Shown here one piece after another: positions 17,004 through 25,660 of a stretch of 64,000 bases of DNA. This DNA is from Streptomyces sp. 1331.2. GTDB lineage: Bacteria > Actinomycetota > Actinomycetes > Streptomycetales > Streptomycetaceae. Location: positions 3,165,001 to 3,229,000 of the forward strand of contig NZ_OBMJ01000001.1 of NCBI RefSeq assembly GCF_900199205.1, read 5' to 3'. The position numbers and the translations under genes are program-made. Within the stretch, counting starts at the first letter, position 1, and each line of letters opens with the position of its first letter. The notes under the pieces are model-generated. The model did no database searches. It had not been told where the DNA came from and was given only the letters and a program-made list of their open reading frames with translations.

Positions 17004-17034
17004 CCCCCCGCCCCCTGGCGGCCGGACCGACGGC

Positions 17035-20000
17035 TCACACCGGCTGCGGCTCCAGGTCGCGGTTGATCCGCTTCCAGCCGCGCGCCGAGACCGTGTTGGG
17101 GTGTTCCTCGCCGAACTGCCGGATCAGCTCGGCGATGGCCCGCGCGCGCAGTTCGGCGGCCTGGGTGTGCCGGTTGGCCGTCCGCAGGGTGACCGCCAGG
17201 TTGGCCTCGCAGGCGACCGCGTCCGGGTGCTGCGGCGAGTAGCGCGCGCACAGGCCCTGGTAGGCGGCCCGGCCGAGCTGTTCGGCGAGGGCAAGCTGCC
17301 CGTCGTCCCCGTAGGCGTTGGCCAGGTTGATCATCGCGTTGAGGGTGTACGGGTGCTCCGGGCCGACCGAGCTGGTCAGCCCCTCGACGGTGAGCCGGCC
17401 GCGCTCGATGGCGCCCGGGACGTCGCCGCTGCCGCGCAGGTAGATGCCGAGGTTGTTGGCGCAGGCCAGGGTGAACGGGTGCTCGTCGCCGAACAGCCGC
17501 CGGTGGCCCTCGAAGACGGTGGCACAGAGGTCGCGGGCGGCCTCCTTGTCGCCGGAGGCGCTGTGGTCGGCGGCCAGGTTGAGCGCGCAGGCGAGCGCGT
17601 CGGGGGCGTCGGCGCCGTAGCGCTCCAGGTAGCGCTCGTAGGTCTCCTTGGTGATCCGGCGGGCCTCGGCGAGCTGGCCGATCCGGCGCAGCGAGACGGC
17701 CAGCGACTTGGCGTTGCGCAGGTTCTCCGGCAGGTCGGGGTCGAGCACGTCGCCGAGGTCGGAGGTGACCTCCTGGAGCAGGTCCACCGAGCCGCGGTAG
17801 TCGCCGAGTTCGCGCAGGTCGCGGGCCAGGTTGGACTTGGTGGACAGGGTGTAGGGGTGCTTGGGGCCGAGCACCGCGGTGCGCCGGTCGAGGGTCTCCT
17901 GGTCGAGTTCGCGGGCGGCCTCGCTGTCGCCGACCAGCCGGTAGTCGATCGCCAGGTTGTTCGCCATGGAGAGCGTGCGCGGGTTGTCGTCGCCGAACAA
18001 CTCACGGAACTGGTCGAGGATTTCGCGGTCCAGGTCGAGTGCGGCCTGGAACCGGCCGAGCGCCCTGCGATCGGCGCCGAGCGAGCCGGCCGTCATCAGG
18101 GTGTACGGGTGGTGCTCGCCGAGCAGCGCCCGCTGGCGCTCCAGGGTGGCCTCGTCCAGGGCCAGCGCCTCGGCGTAATTTCCCTGGGAGCGCAGCACGT
18201 TGGCGAGCTGGAAGCGCAGCAGCAGGGTCTGCCGGTCGTCCTCGCCGAGCTTGCTGGTCCACTCCGCGTCGAGCGCGTGGCCGAGGTCGCGGGCGCGGTC
18301 GAGCTCGCCGCGCTTCCACAGGTAGCGGACCCGGTCGATGAGCAGCTGGCGGGTGTCGGCCTCGTCGCAGTTGTGCGCCTTGGACGGCGACAGGTGCGGC
18401 CAGATCTCGTCGAAGGCGGGCCAGTTGGCCGGGTCGTCGGTGTCGCCGAGGACTGGCCGGGCGCCGGTGAGGATGCGGTGCACCTCGTGGACGGCGATCT
18501 CCTGCTCGTCGGCGGTCATCCCGGCCCGGATCACCGCCTGGACGAGGCGGTGCACCTGGAAGCTGTTGCTGCCGGCGTCGACCTTGGCCAGCGCGTACCG
18601 GCCGATCGCCTGGATCACCTTGCCCAGCATGAACTTGTCGCTGAGGTCGGCGTCGAACCGCACCAGCGCCCGGATCATCTGGTCGCTGTAGAAGAGGTTC
18701 ATCGAGATCGGCTCGGGCGCGAAGAACGCGCACAGCTGCAGCAGCCGCACCGCCGCCGGGGACTGCTGGCGCAGCCGTCCGATGGAGACGTTCCAGGTCG
18801 CCGCGACCGGGGTCGGGTAGTCCGCCGGCCGGCCGACGGCCAGTGCGCGGGCCGCCTCGGCGTGCAGTTGGGCGACGTAGGTCTCCACCGGGGTGCCGGT
18901 GGTGTCCAGCCAGGCGGCAGCCACCTCGACGGCCAGCGGCAGGTCACCGACCGCCTCGGCGACCCGGTCGGCGTCCGGCCGGGAGAGGCTGCGGGCGCGC
19001 CGGCACAGGTGCTCGACGCTCTCGCCTCGGGTGAAGACGTCGACCTCCAGCGCCTCCGCGTGCCCGGTCCAGGCCTGGTTGCGGGAGGTGACCAGGATGT
19101 GGCCCGAGCCGCCGGGGAAGAAGCGGCGGATCTCGGCGGGCTCGTCGGCGTTGTCGAAGATCAGCAGCCAGCGCGGGGTCGGCACGCCGCGGCGCAGCGC
19201 CTCCCGGGCGGCCTCGGCGGCCTCGGTCACCGAGTCGCCGACCCGCAGGCCCAGCCGGCGGGCGAGTTCGGCGAGCGCCGGGGCGACCAGCTCGGTCTGC
19301 TCGGCGTCGATCCACCAGACCAGGTCGTAGTCGGACATGAAGCGGTGGGCGTACTCCAGCGCCACCTGGGTCTTGCCGACGCCGCCGAGCCCGTACAGGG
19401 TCTGCGGGGTCGGCAGGACGGCCGCCATGCCGCCGCGCAGCTGGTTGCGCAGCTGCTCCAGGACGGCGGCGCGGCCGGTGAAGGAGGGGTTGCGCGGCGG
19501 GACGTCCCACACCGAGGGCTTGCTGCCGGGGAAGCGCGGCCCGCCGCTGGGCGCGTCGTCGAGCGCCACGTCGCCGCGGCCGAGCGCGCGCAACAGGCTC
19601 TGGATCGACTGGGTCTCGTCGCGGCCGACCAGGTCGACCGGGTTGCGGTTGCTGAACGGCGCGGTGAGGCGCACGTCGCCGACCCGGACGGGCAACAGCT
19701 GGCGCCGGGTGCCGGACGGGTCGGAGCTGACCACCGACTCCCACAGCGCCCGGGCCTGCGGGGAGCGCTGGTAGGCGGGCGAGAGCACGGCGACCGTCCG
19801 GTAGGCGGAATCGATGCCGCGCTCGGTCTCCTCGCGCGGGTCGGTGCCGGCGCTGAGGTCGCGGGGCAGCACCCGGAAGCCGGCCCGGGTGAGGACGGAC
19901 TCTATCCAGTCCGCCCACATCCGGTCCTCGGGGACGTAGGAGAGGTAGAGGTCGGCGGGGACGGACGGGCGGCGTCGGGTGAACGCGTCCACGTAGCGCA

Positions 20001-21042
20001 GCCGTACCTCCTCGTCCACCGTCGGCAGGCCGGAGACCCGGCCCTCGGTGATCATCGAGGTCAGCCGCTCGCAGGCGGCCAGCATCGAGGTGGGGCTGCC
20101 GGTCTGGTCGCCGAAGGTGGCCAGGATCTCCTCGTAGGCGTAGAACGGCCGGTACGGGATCTCCACCGAGCCCCAGTACTGGGCGAGTTCCTCGCTGCCC
20201 AGGCCGGCGGGCAGGCCGTCGAAGCGGACCCGGGCCAGGGCGCGGCCGGCGTCCGCCTTCTCCTTCTCGCCCTCGTCGATGCGCATCGGGACGGGCAGGA
20301 TGCGGATGCCGCGGTCGCGGTAGCGGTCGTGGATGTGCTGGGCGATCCGGGAGGCGCCGTCGATGGACTGGTCGCTCAGGGTGAAGCAGACCACCAGGTC
20401 GTCGGGCATCTGGACGGTGCAGATCTCGGCGATGTCGGACAGACCGGTGCGGGAGTCGATCAGCACGTAGTCGTAGCGCTTGGCCATGTCGGCCTTGAGG
20501 GCGTCGAAGAACTGCCCGCCGTCGAAGCGGTCGTAGAAGATGTCCCAGTCGAGGTGGGTGACGGCCTCGGAGTAGTCCCGGTTGAACTGGCCCGCGGAGA
20601 GGAAGTCCAGGCTGCCGCCGGCCGGGAAGTGCGGCCAGGCGAGCGAGATCGCGTGCGGGGACACCCGGGCGAAGTCCAGGTGCCAGCCCTCGGCGTGCTC
20701 GACCGGGCGCAGCGCCTCCTCCCGGTACTCGGCGATCAGGTCCATCATCCCGGTGGTGCCGGCCAGGGAGGCCGGGTCGAGGAAGGGGTGGAAGAACTTG
20801 GCGAGGCCCGGCGCCTCCAGGTCCCAGTCCACGGTGAGCACCCGGAAGCCGTTGGCGGCCAGGATCCAGGCCGTGTTGGCGAGGGCCATGGTGCGGCCGG
20901 TGCCGCCCTTGTAGGAGTAGAAGGTGATGATCCGGCCGTCGCGGTCCTGATCCGCGGCCTGCCGCTCGGCCTCCCGCTGGGCGACCAGCTCGGCGGCGGT
21001 GAGGCCGCCGAGGCGGAGGTTCCTGGTGCGGTTCTCGCTCAT
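17035..21042 (-). CDS. fxsT: FxSxx-COOH system TPR protein FxsT (system 1): P-loop, TIR-like, NB-ARC, TPR
   Basis: Multidomain protein of 1335 residues. Residues about 38-340 are a ParA/MinD-like ATPase with the P-loop KGGTGRT (45-51) and VDWDLEAPGL. Residues about 364-480 are TIR-like (DLYLSYVPEDRMWADW). An NB-ARC-like NTPase follows with Walker A GLGGVGKT (550-557). The region from about residue 880 to the end is a row of TPRs (LGEHHPYTLMTAGSLGADRR and relatives). This is the FxsT layout, always found with the FxsA/B/C RiPP genes. It starts at an ATG overlapping the fxsC1 stop as ATGA. It probably senses or scaffolds, by analogy with STAND proteins; the signal is unknown. Confidence 0.9.
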   Translation of the reverse strand: MSENRTRNLRLGGLTAAELVAQREAERQAADQDRDGRIITFYSYKGGTGRTMALANTAWILAANGFRVLTVDWDLEAPGLAKFFHPFLDPASLAGTTGMMDLIAEYREEALRPVEHAEGWHLDFARVSPHAISLAWPHFPAGGSLDFLSAGQFNRDYSEAVTHLDWDIFYDRFDGGQFFDALKADMAKRYDYVLIDSRTGLSDIAEICTVQMPDDLVVCFTLSDQSIDGASRIAQHIHDRYRDRGIRILPVPMRIDEGEKEKADAGRALARVRFDGLPAGLGSEELAQYWGSVEIPYRPFYAYEEILATFGDQTGSPTSMLAACERLTSMITEGRVSGLPTVDEEVRLRYVDAFTRRRPSVPADLYLSYVPEDRMWADWIESVLTRAGFRVLPRDLSAGTDPREETERGIDSAYRTVAVLSPAYQRSPQARALWESVVSSDPSGTRRQLLPVRVGDVRLTAPFSNRNPVDLVGRDETQSIQSLLRALGRGDVALDDAPSGGPRFPGSKPSVWDVPPRNPSFTGRAAVLEQLRNQLRGGMAAVLPTPQTLYGLGGVGKTQVALEYAHRFMSDYDLVWWIDAEQTELVAPALAELARRLGLRVGDSVTEAAEAAREALRRGVPTPRWLLIFDNADEPAEIRRFFPGGSGHILVTSRNQAWTGHAEALEVDVFTRGESVEHLCRRARSLSRPDADRVAEAVGDLPLAVEVAAAWLDTTGTPVETYVAQLHAEAARALAVGRPADYPTPVAATWNVSIGRLRQQSPAAVRLLQLCAFFAPEPISMNLFYSDQMIRALVRFDADLSDKFMLGKVIQAIGRYALAKVDAGSNSFQVHRLVQAVIRAGMTADEQEIAVHEVHRILTGARPVLGDTDDPANWPAFDEIWPHLSPSKAHNCDEADTRQLLIDRVRYLWKRGELDRARDLGHALDAEWTSKLGEDDRQTLLLRFQLANVLRSQGNYAEALALDEATLERQRALLGEHHPYTLMTAGSLGADRRALGRFQAALDLDREILDQFRELFGDDNPRTLSMANNLAIDYRLVGDSEAARELDQETLDRRTAVLGPKHPYTLSTKSNLARDLRELGDYRGSVDLLQEVTSDLGDVLDPDLPENLRNAKSLAVSLRRIGQLAEARRITKETYERYLERYGADAPDALACALNLAADHSASGDKEAARDLCATVFEGHRRLFGDEHPFTLACANNLGIYLRGSGDVPGAIERGRLTVEGLTSSVGPEHPYTLNAMINLANAYGDDGQLALAEQLGRAAYQGLCARYSPQHPDAVACEANLAVTLRTANRHTQAAELRARAIAELIRQFGEEHPNTVSARGWKRINRDLEPQPV

Positions 21043-22514
21043 CGGTTTCCTCGTCCTCCCAGGGGCGCCATCCCGTCATCGGGGTCATCGCCGTCGTCGC
21101 GGTACGGGTCGTGCTCGCGGTACGGGTCGTGGTGGGTGCCGTCGTCGTGGCCGCTGCCGTTGCCGTGGCTGTTGCCGTTGCCGTTGCCGTTGCCGTTGCC
21201 ATGGACGTTGCCGTTGCCAGGGGCGTCGCCGTGGCCGTCGCCGTGGCCCGCGGGCGTTCCGCCGCCCGGGCGGCGGAACGCGTCCCGCAGGCTCGGCCGG
21301 GGCGGCGGTGGTTCCTCCGGCTCGGCCCTGGCGCGGCCCTCGAAGGCGTACTTGGCTTTCATCGCCGCCCGGGGCAGTGCGTCGTCGAAGTCCTCCAGGG
21401 TGTGCAGCCCGGTCGGGCCGGTCGCACCGAGGAAGCTCGGACGGCCCGCGCGCCGGGTGGTGCGCAGCGCTTCGTCGCTCAACTCCCCCATCTCACCGGC
21501 GCGTTCCTCGCACTCCGGGTCGTCGGCGTTCCACGGCTCCAGGACGCTGACCCAGGTGGTGTCCGAACGGTCGAAGCGCCGGACCAGCTCGCGGCGGTGC
21601 GGGTCGCGCAGCGCCCAGCGGTCGAGCAGCAGCAGGCCGGGGGCCTCGGCGGTGCCCTCGATGATCGACTCGGCCTCGTCGTCGAACTCGTGCACGGTCG
21701 GCTGGAACCCCAACTGCCGGGCCAGCCGGACCGCGTGTTGCGCGATGGGCGAGCCGACCGGCCGGTACGGGTGCCAGTCGGTGCGCCGCTCGCCGTAGTA
21801 GTCGGGGTTGCGGTCGGCGGGCAACTCCCCCTGGTGGTAGGCGAGGACGGAGATCCGCAGCTGCTTGGTCGGGGCGGTGACGTTGAACGCGCTGGGGAGC
21901 CCGTTGAACTCCAGGCGCCGCCCGACCGGGATCACCGTCTCCTCGGCGACCTGCACGATCCGCGCCGCCAGCCGGTGCACGGCCAGCTCGTACGCGGAAC
22001 GGAAGTAGCTGAGCTTCATCAGCGCGTACAGGCCCTCGGTGGCGTAGTCGGGCCCGAAACTCGCGTGGTTGAACTGGAGTTCGCTGGCCACCTTCGGCAG
22101 CCGGTAGCGGCTCATCGGCGCCCACAGCACCGGGACGATGCCGCTGGTGCGCTCGGAGTCGAGGTTCGCCGGGTACACCGGGCGGCGGGTGAAGGCGTGC
22201 CACTCCTGGCCGCACGGCACGCTGTTGAAGTACCGCGGGGAGTACAGCGGGACGAACACCCGACAGGAGGCCAGCTCATCGGACAGCCGATCGGCCCACA
22301 ACTCGCCCTGGTGCATGGACTCGTCCATGAAGCCCACCGGCACCCCGTCGGGGACGGTGGTGATCTGCAGCACCGCCTCGCAGAGGTCCCGGTACAACTG
22401 CCGGACCCAGTGGTTGGGGTCGCCGGCGCCCCGCGCACCGGCTTTCGGGGTGTGCGCGTAGGAGAGGAAGAAGTACGGCCGGGTGTCGTCCTCGTCCCAG
22501 CCCCGGTCAGTCAC
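21039..22514 (-). CDS. fxsC: TIR-like protein FxsC (system 1)
   Basis: Protein of 491 residues. The N-terminal TIR-like domain begins PYFFLSYAHTPKAG and carries CGQEW at residues 101-105, with Glu104 at the place of the catalytic Glu of TIR NADases. A central helical region follows, then a second conserved region (KQLRISVLAYHQGELPADRN ... FDDEAESIIEGT). The tail is rich in Gly, Asn, His and Asp (NGNGNGNGN). The GTG at 22514 has GGAGG six nt upstream; the frame is open further 5' but without a good start. It is translationally coupled to fxsT1. A -10-like TACACT (complement of 22576-22581) may drive it. Confidence 0.88.
   Translation of the reverse strand: MTDRGWDEDDTRPYFFLSYAHTPKAGARGAGDPNHWVRQLYRDLCEAVLQITTVPDGVPVGFMDESMHQGELWADRLSDELASCRVFVPLYSPRYFNSVPCGQEWHAFTRRPVYPANLDSERTSGIVPVLWAPMSRYRLPKVASELQFNHASFGPDYATEGLYALMKLSYFRSAYELAVHRLAARIVQVAEETVIPVGRRLEFNGLPSAFNVTAPTKQLRISVLAYHQGELPADRNPDYYGERRTDWHPYRPVGSPIAQHAVRLARQLGFQPTVHEFDDEAESIIEGTAEAPGLLLLDRWALRDPHRRELVRRFDRSDTTWVSVLEPWNADDPECEERAGEMGELSDEALRTTRRAGRPSFLGATGPTGLHTLEDFDDALPRAAMKAKYAFEGRARAEPEEPPPPRPSLRDAFRRPGGGTPAGHGDGHGDAPGNGNVHGNGNGNGNGNSHGNGSGHDDGTHHDPYREHDPYRDDGDDPDDGMAPLGGRGNR
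21150..21245 (-). repeat. GCCGTT hexamer-rich tract encoding a Gly-Asn-rich tail
   Basis: Repeated GCCGTT hexamers (plus strand) encode alternating Gly-Asn in the C-terminal tail of FxsC1, flanked by His/Asp/Gly repeats. It is in frame and low-complexity, so slipped-strand length variation is possible. FxsC2 lacks this tract. Confidence 0.8.
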
Positions 22515-22715
22515 ACGTGCCTCCCCCGGGCCCGTCGGCAACCTGCCTCCCGCAGCCCCCGTGCGGCGGGGCTTCAGTGTAGGAACGACTGACACCCCAA
22601 TGGAATAGCACAACGACTCGCACGAATTGACATGACCGAAACGATGCCGCCGCCTCTTTCGCGGGAGCAGTACCCTCGATCCGGCCGCCGCACACGATCA
22701 GAAGGGGCACCGCCC

Positions 22716-22910
22716 GTGGAACACCTCAAGTGGCAGAAGTCCAGCCTCAGCGGGGACAAGGCGGAGTACATCGAGATCGCCTCCGACGGCGACCTCGTGT
22801 ACATCCGCCAGTCCGACGACCCCACCCACATCGTCACCACCACCCGCATCAAGTTCAACGCCTGGGTCCGCGGCGCCAAGGCCGGCGAGTTCGACCACTT
22901 CGTCGCCTGA
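22716..22910 (+). CDS. DUF397 small protein
   Basis: Protein of 64 residues. It has the DUF397 hallmarks W-x-K-S-S at the start (HLKWQKSSLSG), then a central IEIASDGDLVYIRQSDDP and a C-terminal Trp helix (FNAWVRGAKAGEFDHFV). DUF397 proteins usually follow an XRE regulator and may modulate it, but none is adjacent here. GAAGGGG precedes the GTG at 22716. It is divergent from fxsC1 (201 nt apart) and sits inside the split system-1 RiPP locus. Confidence 0.88.
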   Translation: MEHLKWQKSSLSGDKAEYIEIASDGDLVYIRQSDDPTHIVTTTRIKFNAWVRGAKAGEFDHFVA

Positions 22911-22951
22911 CCCTCGCCCACCCCTCGCCCGCCCCTCGCCCAGTAGCGTTC

Positions 22952-22985
22952 ACCCCCACTCCATTGCAACACCGGGAGTGGGGGT
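22952..22985 (+). terminator. Terminator of the DUF397 gene
   Basis: An 11-bp perfect stem (22952-22962 with 22975-22985) has a 12-nt loop, 41 nt past the DUF397 stop, followed by a T-rich TTGTTGCGTT. Confidence 0.75.
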
Positions 22986-23052
22986 TGTTGCGTTAAGGCT
23001 GCGCCCACCGCAACGATTTCCCGGCTTTCACCTGCAGGGATGGCGACTTGAA

Positions 23053-23093
23053 GCAACAAGCTCGTTGCCGCATCCATGAACGCAACGTAGCTT
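23053..23093 (+). promoter_or_regulatory. Promoter of the DUF4097-like gene with GCAAC repeats
   Basis: TTGCCG at 23065-23070 and TAGCTT at 23088-23093 are separated by 17 nt. An inverted GCAAC/GTTGC pair (23053-23057, 23064-23068) overlaps the -35. AACGCAAC (23080-23087) lies just before the -10, and its complement also occurs at 22987-22994. A repressor site is plausible. Confidence 0.5.
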
Positions 23094-23154
23094 TTCCATC
23101 GTCAGAAACGACGAGCGCGCACCACGGACGCGCACCTCACCGATGGAGAGCACG

Positions 23155-23820
23155 ATGCAGCAGTTCGCCACCCCCGCCCCGATCACCGCCGTCCTGGACG
23201 TCCCGGCCGGCAACGTCCGGTTCATCGCCGCCGACCGCGTCGACACCACCGTCGAGATCCGCCCCGCCGACCCGGGCAAGAACCGCGACGTGCGCACCGC
23301 CGAGCAGACCACCGCCGACTACACCGACGGCCTGCTGACCATCCGCACCGCCAAGGCCGGCAGCAGCCCCCTCTTCGGCGCCGGCTGCCTGGAGATCACC
23401 GTCCAGCTCCCGGCCGGCTCCGCCGTCGAAGCCACCACCGAAGCCTGCGAACTGCGCGTCGTCGGCCGCCTCGGCGACCTCGCCTTCACCGGCGCCCACC
23501 GCCACACCAAGATCGACGAAGCCGCGAACGTCCGCCTGACCGCCGTCGACGGCGACATCGAGATCGGCCGCCTCACCGGCCCCGCCACCCTCACCACCGC
23601 CCGCGGCGACATCCGCATCACCCAGGCGGACCGCGGCACCCTCGCCCTCACCACCCAGTCCGGCAACATCACCGTCGGCGCCGCCCCCGGTACCTCCGCC
23701 GCCCTCGACGCCGCCACCGGCCACGGCCGCATCAGCAACGCCCTGCGCAACGACGGCACCACCACCCTCCACATCCGCGCCACCACCCACCAGGGCGACA
23801 TCACCGCCCGAAGCCTCTGA
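23155..23820 (+). CDS. DUF4097-like beta-helical protein
   Basis: Protein of 221 residues in which short beta-strand repeats of about 20 residues alternate D/N-G-D-I patterns (LTAVDGDIEIGRLTGPATLT, TTARGDIRITQADRGTLALT, LTTQSGNITVGAAPGTSAAL). This is the DUF4097/adhesin-like repeat of Streptomyces proteins. No signal peptide or membrane helix is seen, so it appears cytosolic. The second ATG at 23155 has GGAGAG seven nt upstream; the ATG at 23143 is the alternative. A hydrolase starts 34 nt downstream, probably in the same operon. The function is not known. Confidence 0.82.
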   Translation: MQQFATPAPITAVLDVPAGNVRFIAADRVDTTVEIRPADPGKNRDVRTAEQTTADYTDGLLTIRTAKAGSSPLFGAGCLEITVQLPAGSAVEATTEACELRVVGRLGDLAFTGAHRHTKIDEAANVRLTAVDGDIEIGRLTGPATLTTARGDIRITQADRGTLALTTQSGNITVGAAPGTSAALDAATGHGRISNALRNDGTTTLHIRATTHQGDITARSL

Positions 23821-23854
23821 GCCCCCTCACCCAGCCGCCACGGAAAGGCACCCA

Positions 23855-24628
23855 ATGAACACCCCGACGTGGACCGGCCGGGTCCCGGTCGACGACACCA
23901 CCCTGGCCGTCACTGACACCGGCGGCCCCGGCCGGCCCGTCGTCTACCTCAACGGCTCCTACGCCGACCAGTCCCACTGGAAGCGCGTCATCGCCGAACT
24001 CGGCGACGGCTACCGGCACATCAGCTACGACGAGCGCGCCCGCGGCAAGTCCGGGACCTCCGCCGACTACTCCTTCGAGTCCTCCGTCCGCAGCCTCGAC
24101 GCCGTCCTCACCGCACGAGGAGTCGAACGGCCGATCCTGGTCGGCTGGTCCTACGGCGCCATGCTCGCCATCCACTGGGCCGCCCGGAACCCGGACCGCG
24201 TGCTGGGGGCGGTCTCCGTGGACGGCGCGATGTCCCACGAATGGCTGAACGACGCCACCAAGGACCGGATCCGCACACTCTTCCGCCGCCTGAGCCCACT
24301 CTTCCCCCTCTGCCGCCGCCTGGGCCTGGCCGCCCGGATGAGTGCCACCCAGCACGCGGAGATCAACATCGAGCTCAACGAGCTCTGCGCACCCGCCGCC
24401 CTCGACCCGGTCTTCGACCGCGTCACCGTCCCGACCCGGTACGTCCTCGCCACCGGGGGAAACCTGGGCGGCGACCCCAAGGTGATGGAACAGATCCGCG
24501 CCGGCCTCGCCCCCGTACTCGCCCGAAACCCCAACATCAAGCTCAGCGCGAAGGTCCCGAGCAACCACTCCAAGATCCTGCGCAAGGACTACGCCGCCGT
24601 CGCCGCCGCCGTCCGCGAGCTCGGCTGA
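23855..24628 (+). CDS. Alpha/beta hydrolase
   Basis: Hydrolase of 257 residues with an N-terminal GPGRPVVYLNGSYADQSHWK and a nucleophile elbow GWSYGAM (Ser). A late His occurs in VPSNHSKIL. A strand with SYDERARGKSG fits an enzyme related to proline-iminopeptidase or lactonase types. GAAAGGCACCCA precedes the ATG. It lies 34 nt behind the DUF4097-like gene and ends 73 nt before the convergent AAC(3)-like gene. The substrate is unknown. Confidence 0.85.
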   Translation: MNTPTWTGRVPVDDTTLAVTDTGGPGRPVVYLNGSYADQSHWKRVIAELGDGYRHISYDERARGKSGTSADYSFESSVRSLDAVLTARGVERPILVGWSYGAMLAIHWAARNPDRVLGAVSVDGAMSHEWLNDATKDRIRTLFRRLSPLFPLCRRLGLAARMSATQHAEINIELNELCAPAALDPVFDRVTVPTRYVLATGGNLGGDPKVMEQIRAGLAPVLARNPNIKLSAKVPSNHSKILRKDYAAVAAAVRELG

Positions 24629-24701
24629 CCCGCAGGCGCACCTGACGTTCACGCCAGGCCGTCCGACCCGAACCGGGCCCGCTCCGGGGGAAGCCCGGGT
24701 C

Positions 24702-25421
24702 TCAGGTGCGGAAGCGGGACTTCCGCAGGAACTGCTCCGCCAGGTCGACCGCCTCGCGAACCGGCACGAGGCGGCAGTCCGCGCCGCCGATGCGGCCGGT
24801 GGTGATCCCCCGGGCCGCCCGCAGGACCTCCTCTCCGAGGGCGCCGAAGTGGAGGTCGTCCAGGTCGGGTGCTCGGAAGGAGGTCCAGCCGTGCTCCCCG
24901 ACGCAGCGGTATTCGCGTAGCCGCACGTCGGGCATCCGTAGGTCGGCGAGGTGGAAGGCGGTGAAGCGGTCCATCGGAACGCCGATCATCAGGACTCGGG
25001 CATCCAGGTCGTAGAGCCGGCCCAGCGGGGAGTCGGCGCCCAGGTGGGAGTCGTCGGGGTGGCGGCGGGTGATCTCCCCGGCGAGCCGGCCCACCGCCGC
25101 CCAGGAGGTCTGCGGGTGGCGGCTGCGGTGAGCGCCGGGGAGGGTGCGGATGGCCTCCGACAGGGCCCCCATGGTGGGGGAGGCCGGGGTGGTGGCCGGG
25201 TCGAAGGGGGGCATTCGGGCCTGGTAGTCGGCTGCTTCCGCCGGGGAGAGACCGGCGGTCGCGGCTTGGTGGATGCGCGAGGTGGCGGAGTTCTCGGGGG
25301 TGGCCGTGTAGGCGACGAGGGTGCCGTCGGGGCCGAGGGTGTCGAGCAGGGCGTCGATCACACCGGCGGCCCCGCCCGGCACCGGGCCGAGGGCGTGCAG
25401 GGACGCCTGGACGTGCAGCAC
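24702..25421 (-). CDS. AAC(3)-family N-acetyltransferase, possibly N-truncated
   Basis: Related to antibiotic-type aminoglycoside 3-N-acetyltransferases that use acetyl-CoA. LHALGPVPGGAAGVIDALLD, SRHPQTSWAAVG and RVLMIGVPMDRFTAFHLA are the family segments. The first in-frame ATG/GTG/TTG after the fxsB1 stop is the GTG at 25421. The protein would then be 239 residues and miss about 25 N-terminal residues, although matching sequence (RRELADLGVRAG) continues upstream without a start codon. AAC(3)-like genes often accompany FxSxx-COOH loci. Here the product may act on the RiPP, on another amine, or be inactive. Confidence 0.75.
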   Translation of the reverse strand: MLHVQASLHALGPVPGGAAGVIDALLDTLGPDGTLVAYTATPENSATSRIHQAATAGLSPAEAADYQARMPPFDPATTPASPTMGALSEAIRTLPGAHRSRHPQTSWAAVGRLAGEITRRHPDDSHLGADSPLGRLYDLDARVLMIGVPMDRFTAFHLADLRMPDVRLREYRCVGEHGWTSFRAPDLDDLHFGALGEEVLRAARGITTGRIGGADCRLVPVREAVDLAEQFLRKSRFRT

Positions 25422-25616
25422 CGTGCCGGCGCGGACGCCGAGGTCGGCGAGCTCACGGCGAAGCGGACGGACGAGGGGGCGGGCAGGAGAGCGCTCGGGA
25501 GAGCGGACGTCGTCAGCGACGGCGACGCGGCCGGCGCGGGATTCGATGAGGATGACGGCTCCCCGGGGGTGGAGGGCCCCGGGCGAGGGAGCTCCCGGAG
25601 CGGGGCGGGTGAGGGG

Positions 25617-25660
25617 CAGGCCCTGGGTGTCAGGCCCTGGGTGGGGGGGTCAGGCCCTGG
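25617..25660. repeat. Three copies of CAGGCCCTGG at the fxsB1 3' end
   Basis: Exact CAGGCCCTGG occurs at 25617-25626, 25631-25640 and 25651-25660. The last overlaps the fxsB1 stop codon (25650-25652). They look like short duplications of the end of that gene, in the spacer before the AAC(3)-like gene. Confidence 0.85.

Noticed and set aside
16105..21798. Plus-strand frame of 1,897 codons opposite fxsT1 and fxsC1
   Set aside because: Antisense shadow with Gly/Val/His/Gln-rich composition and no domain.
24672..24700. Terminator between the hydrolase and AAC(3)-like genes
   Set aside because: Only a 6-bp stem with a bulge; not convincing.
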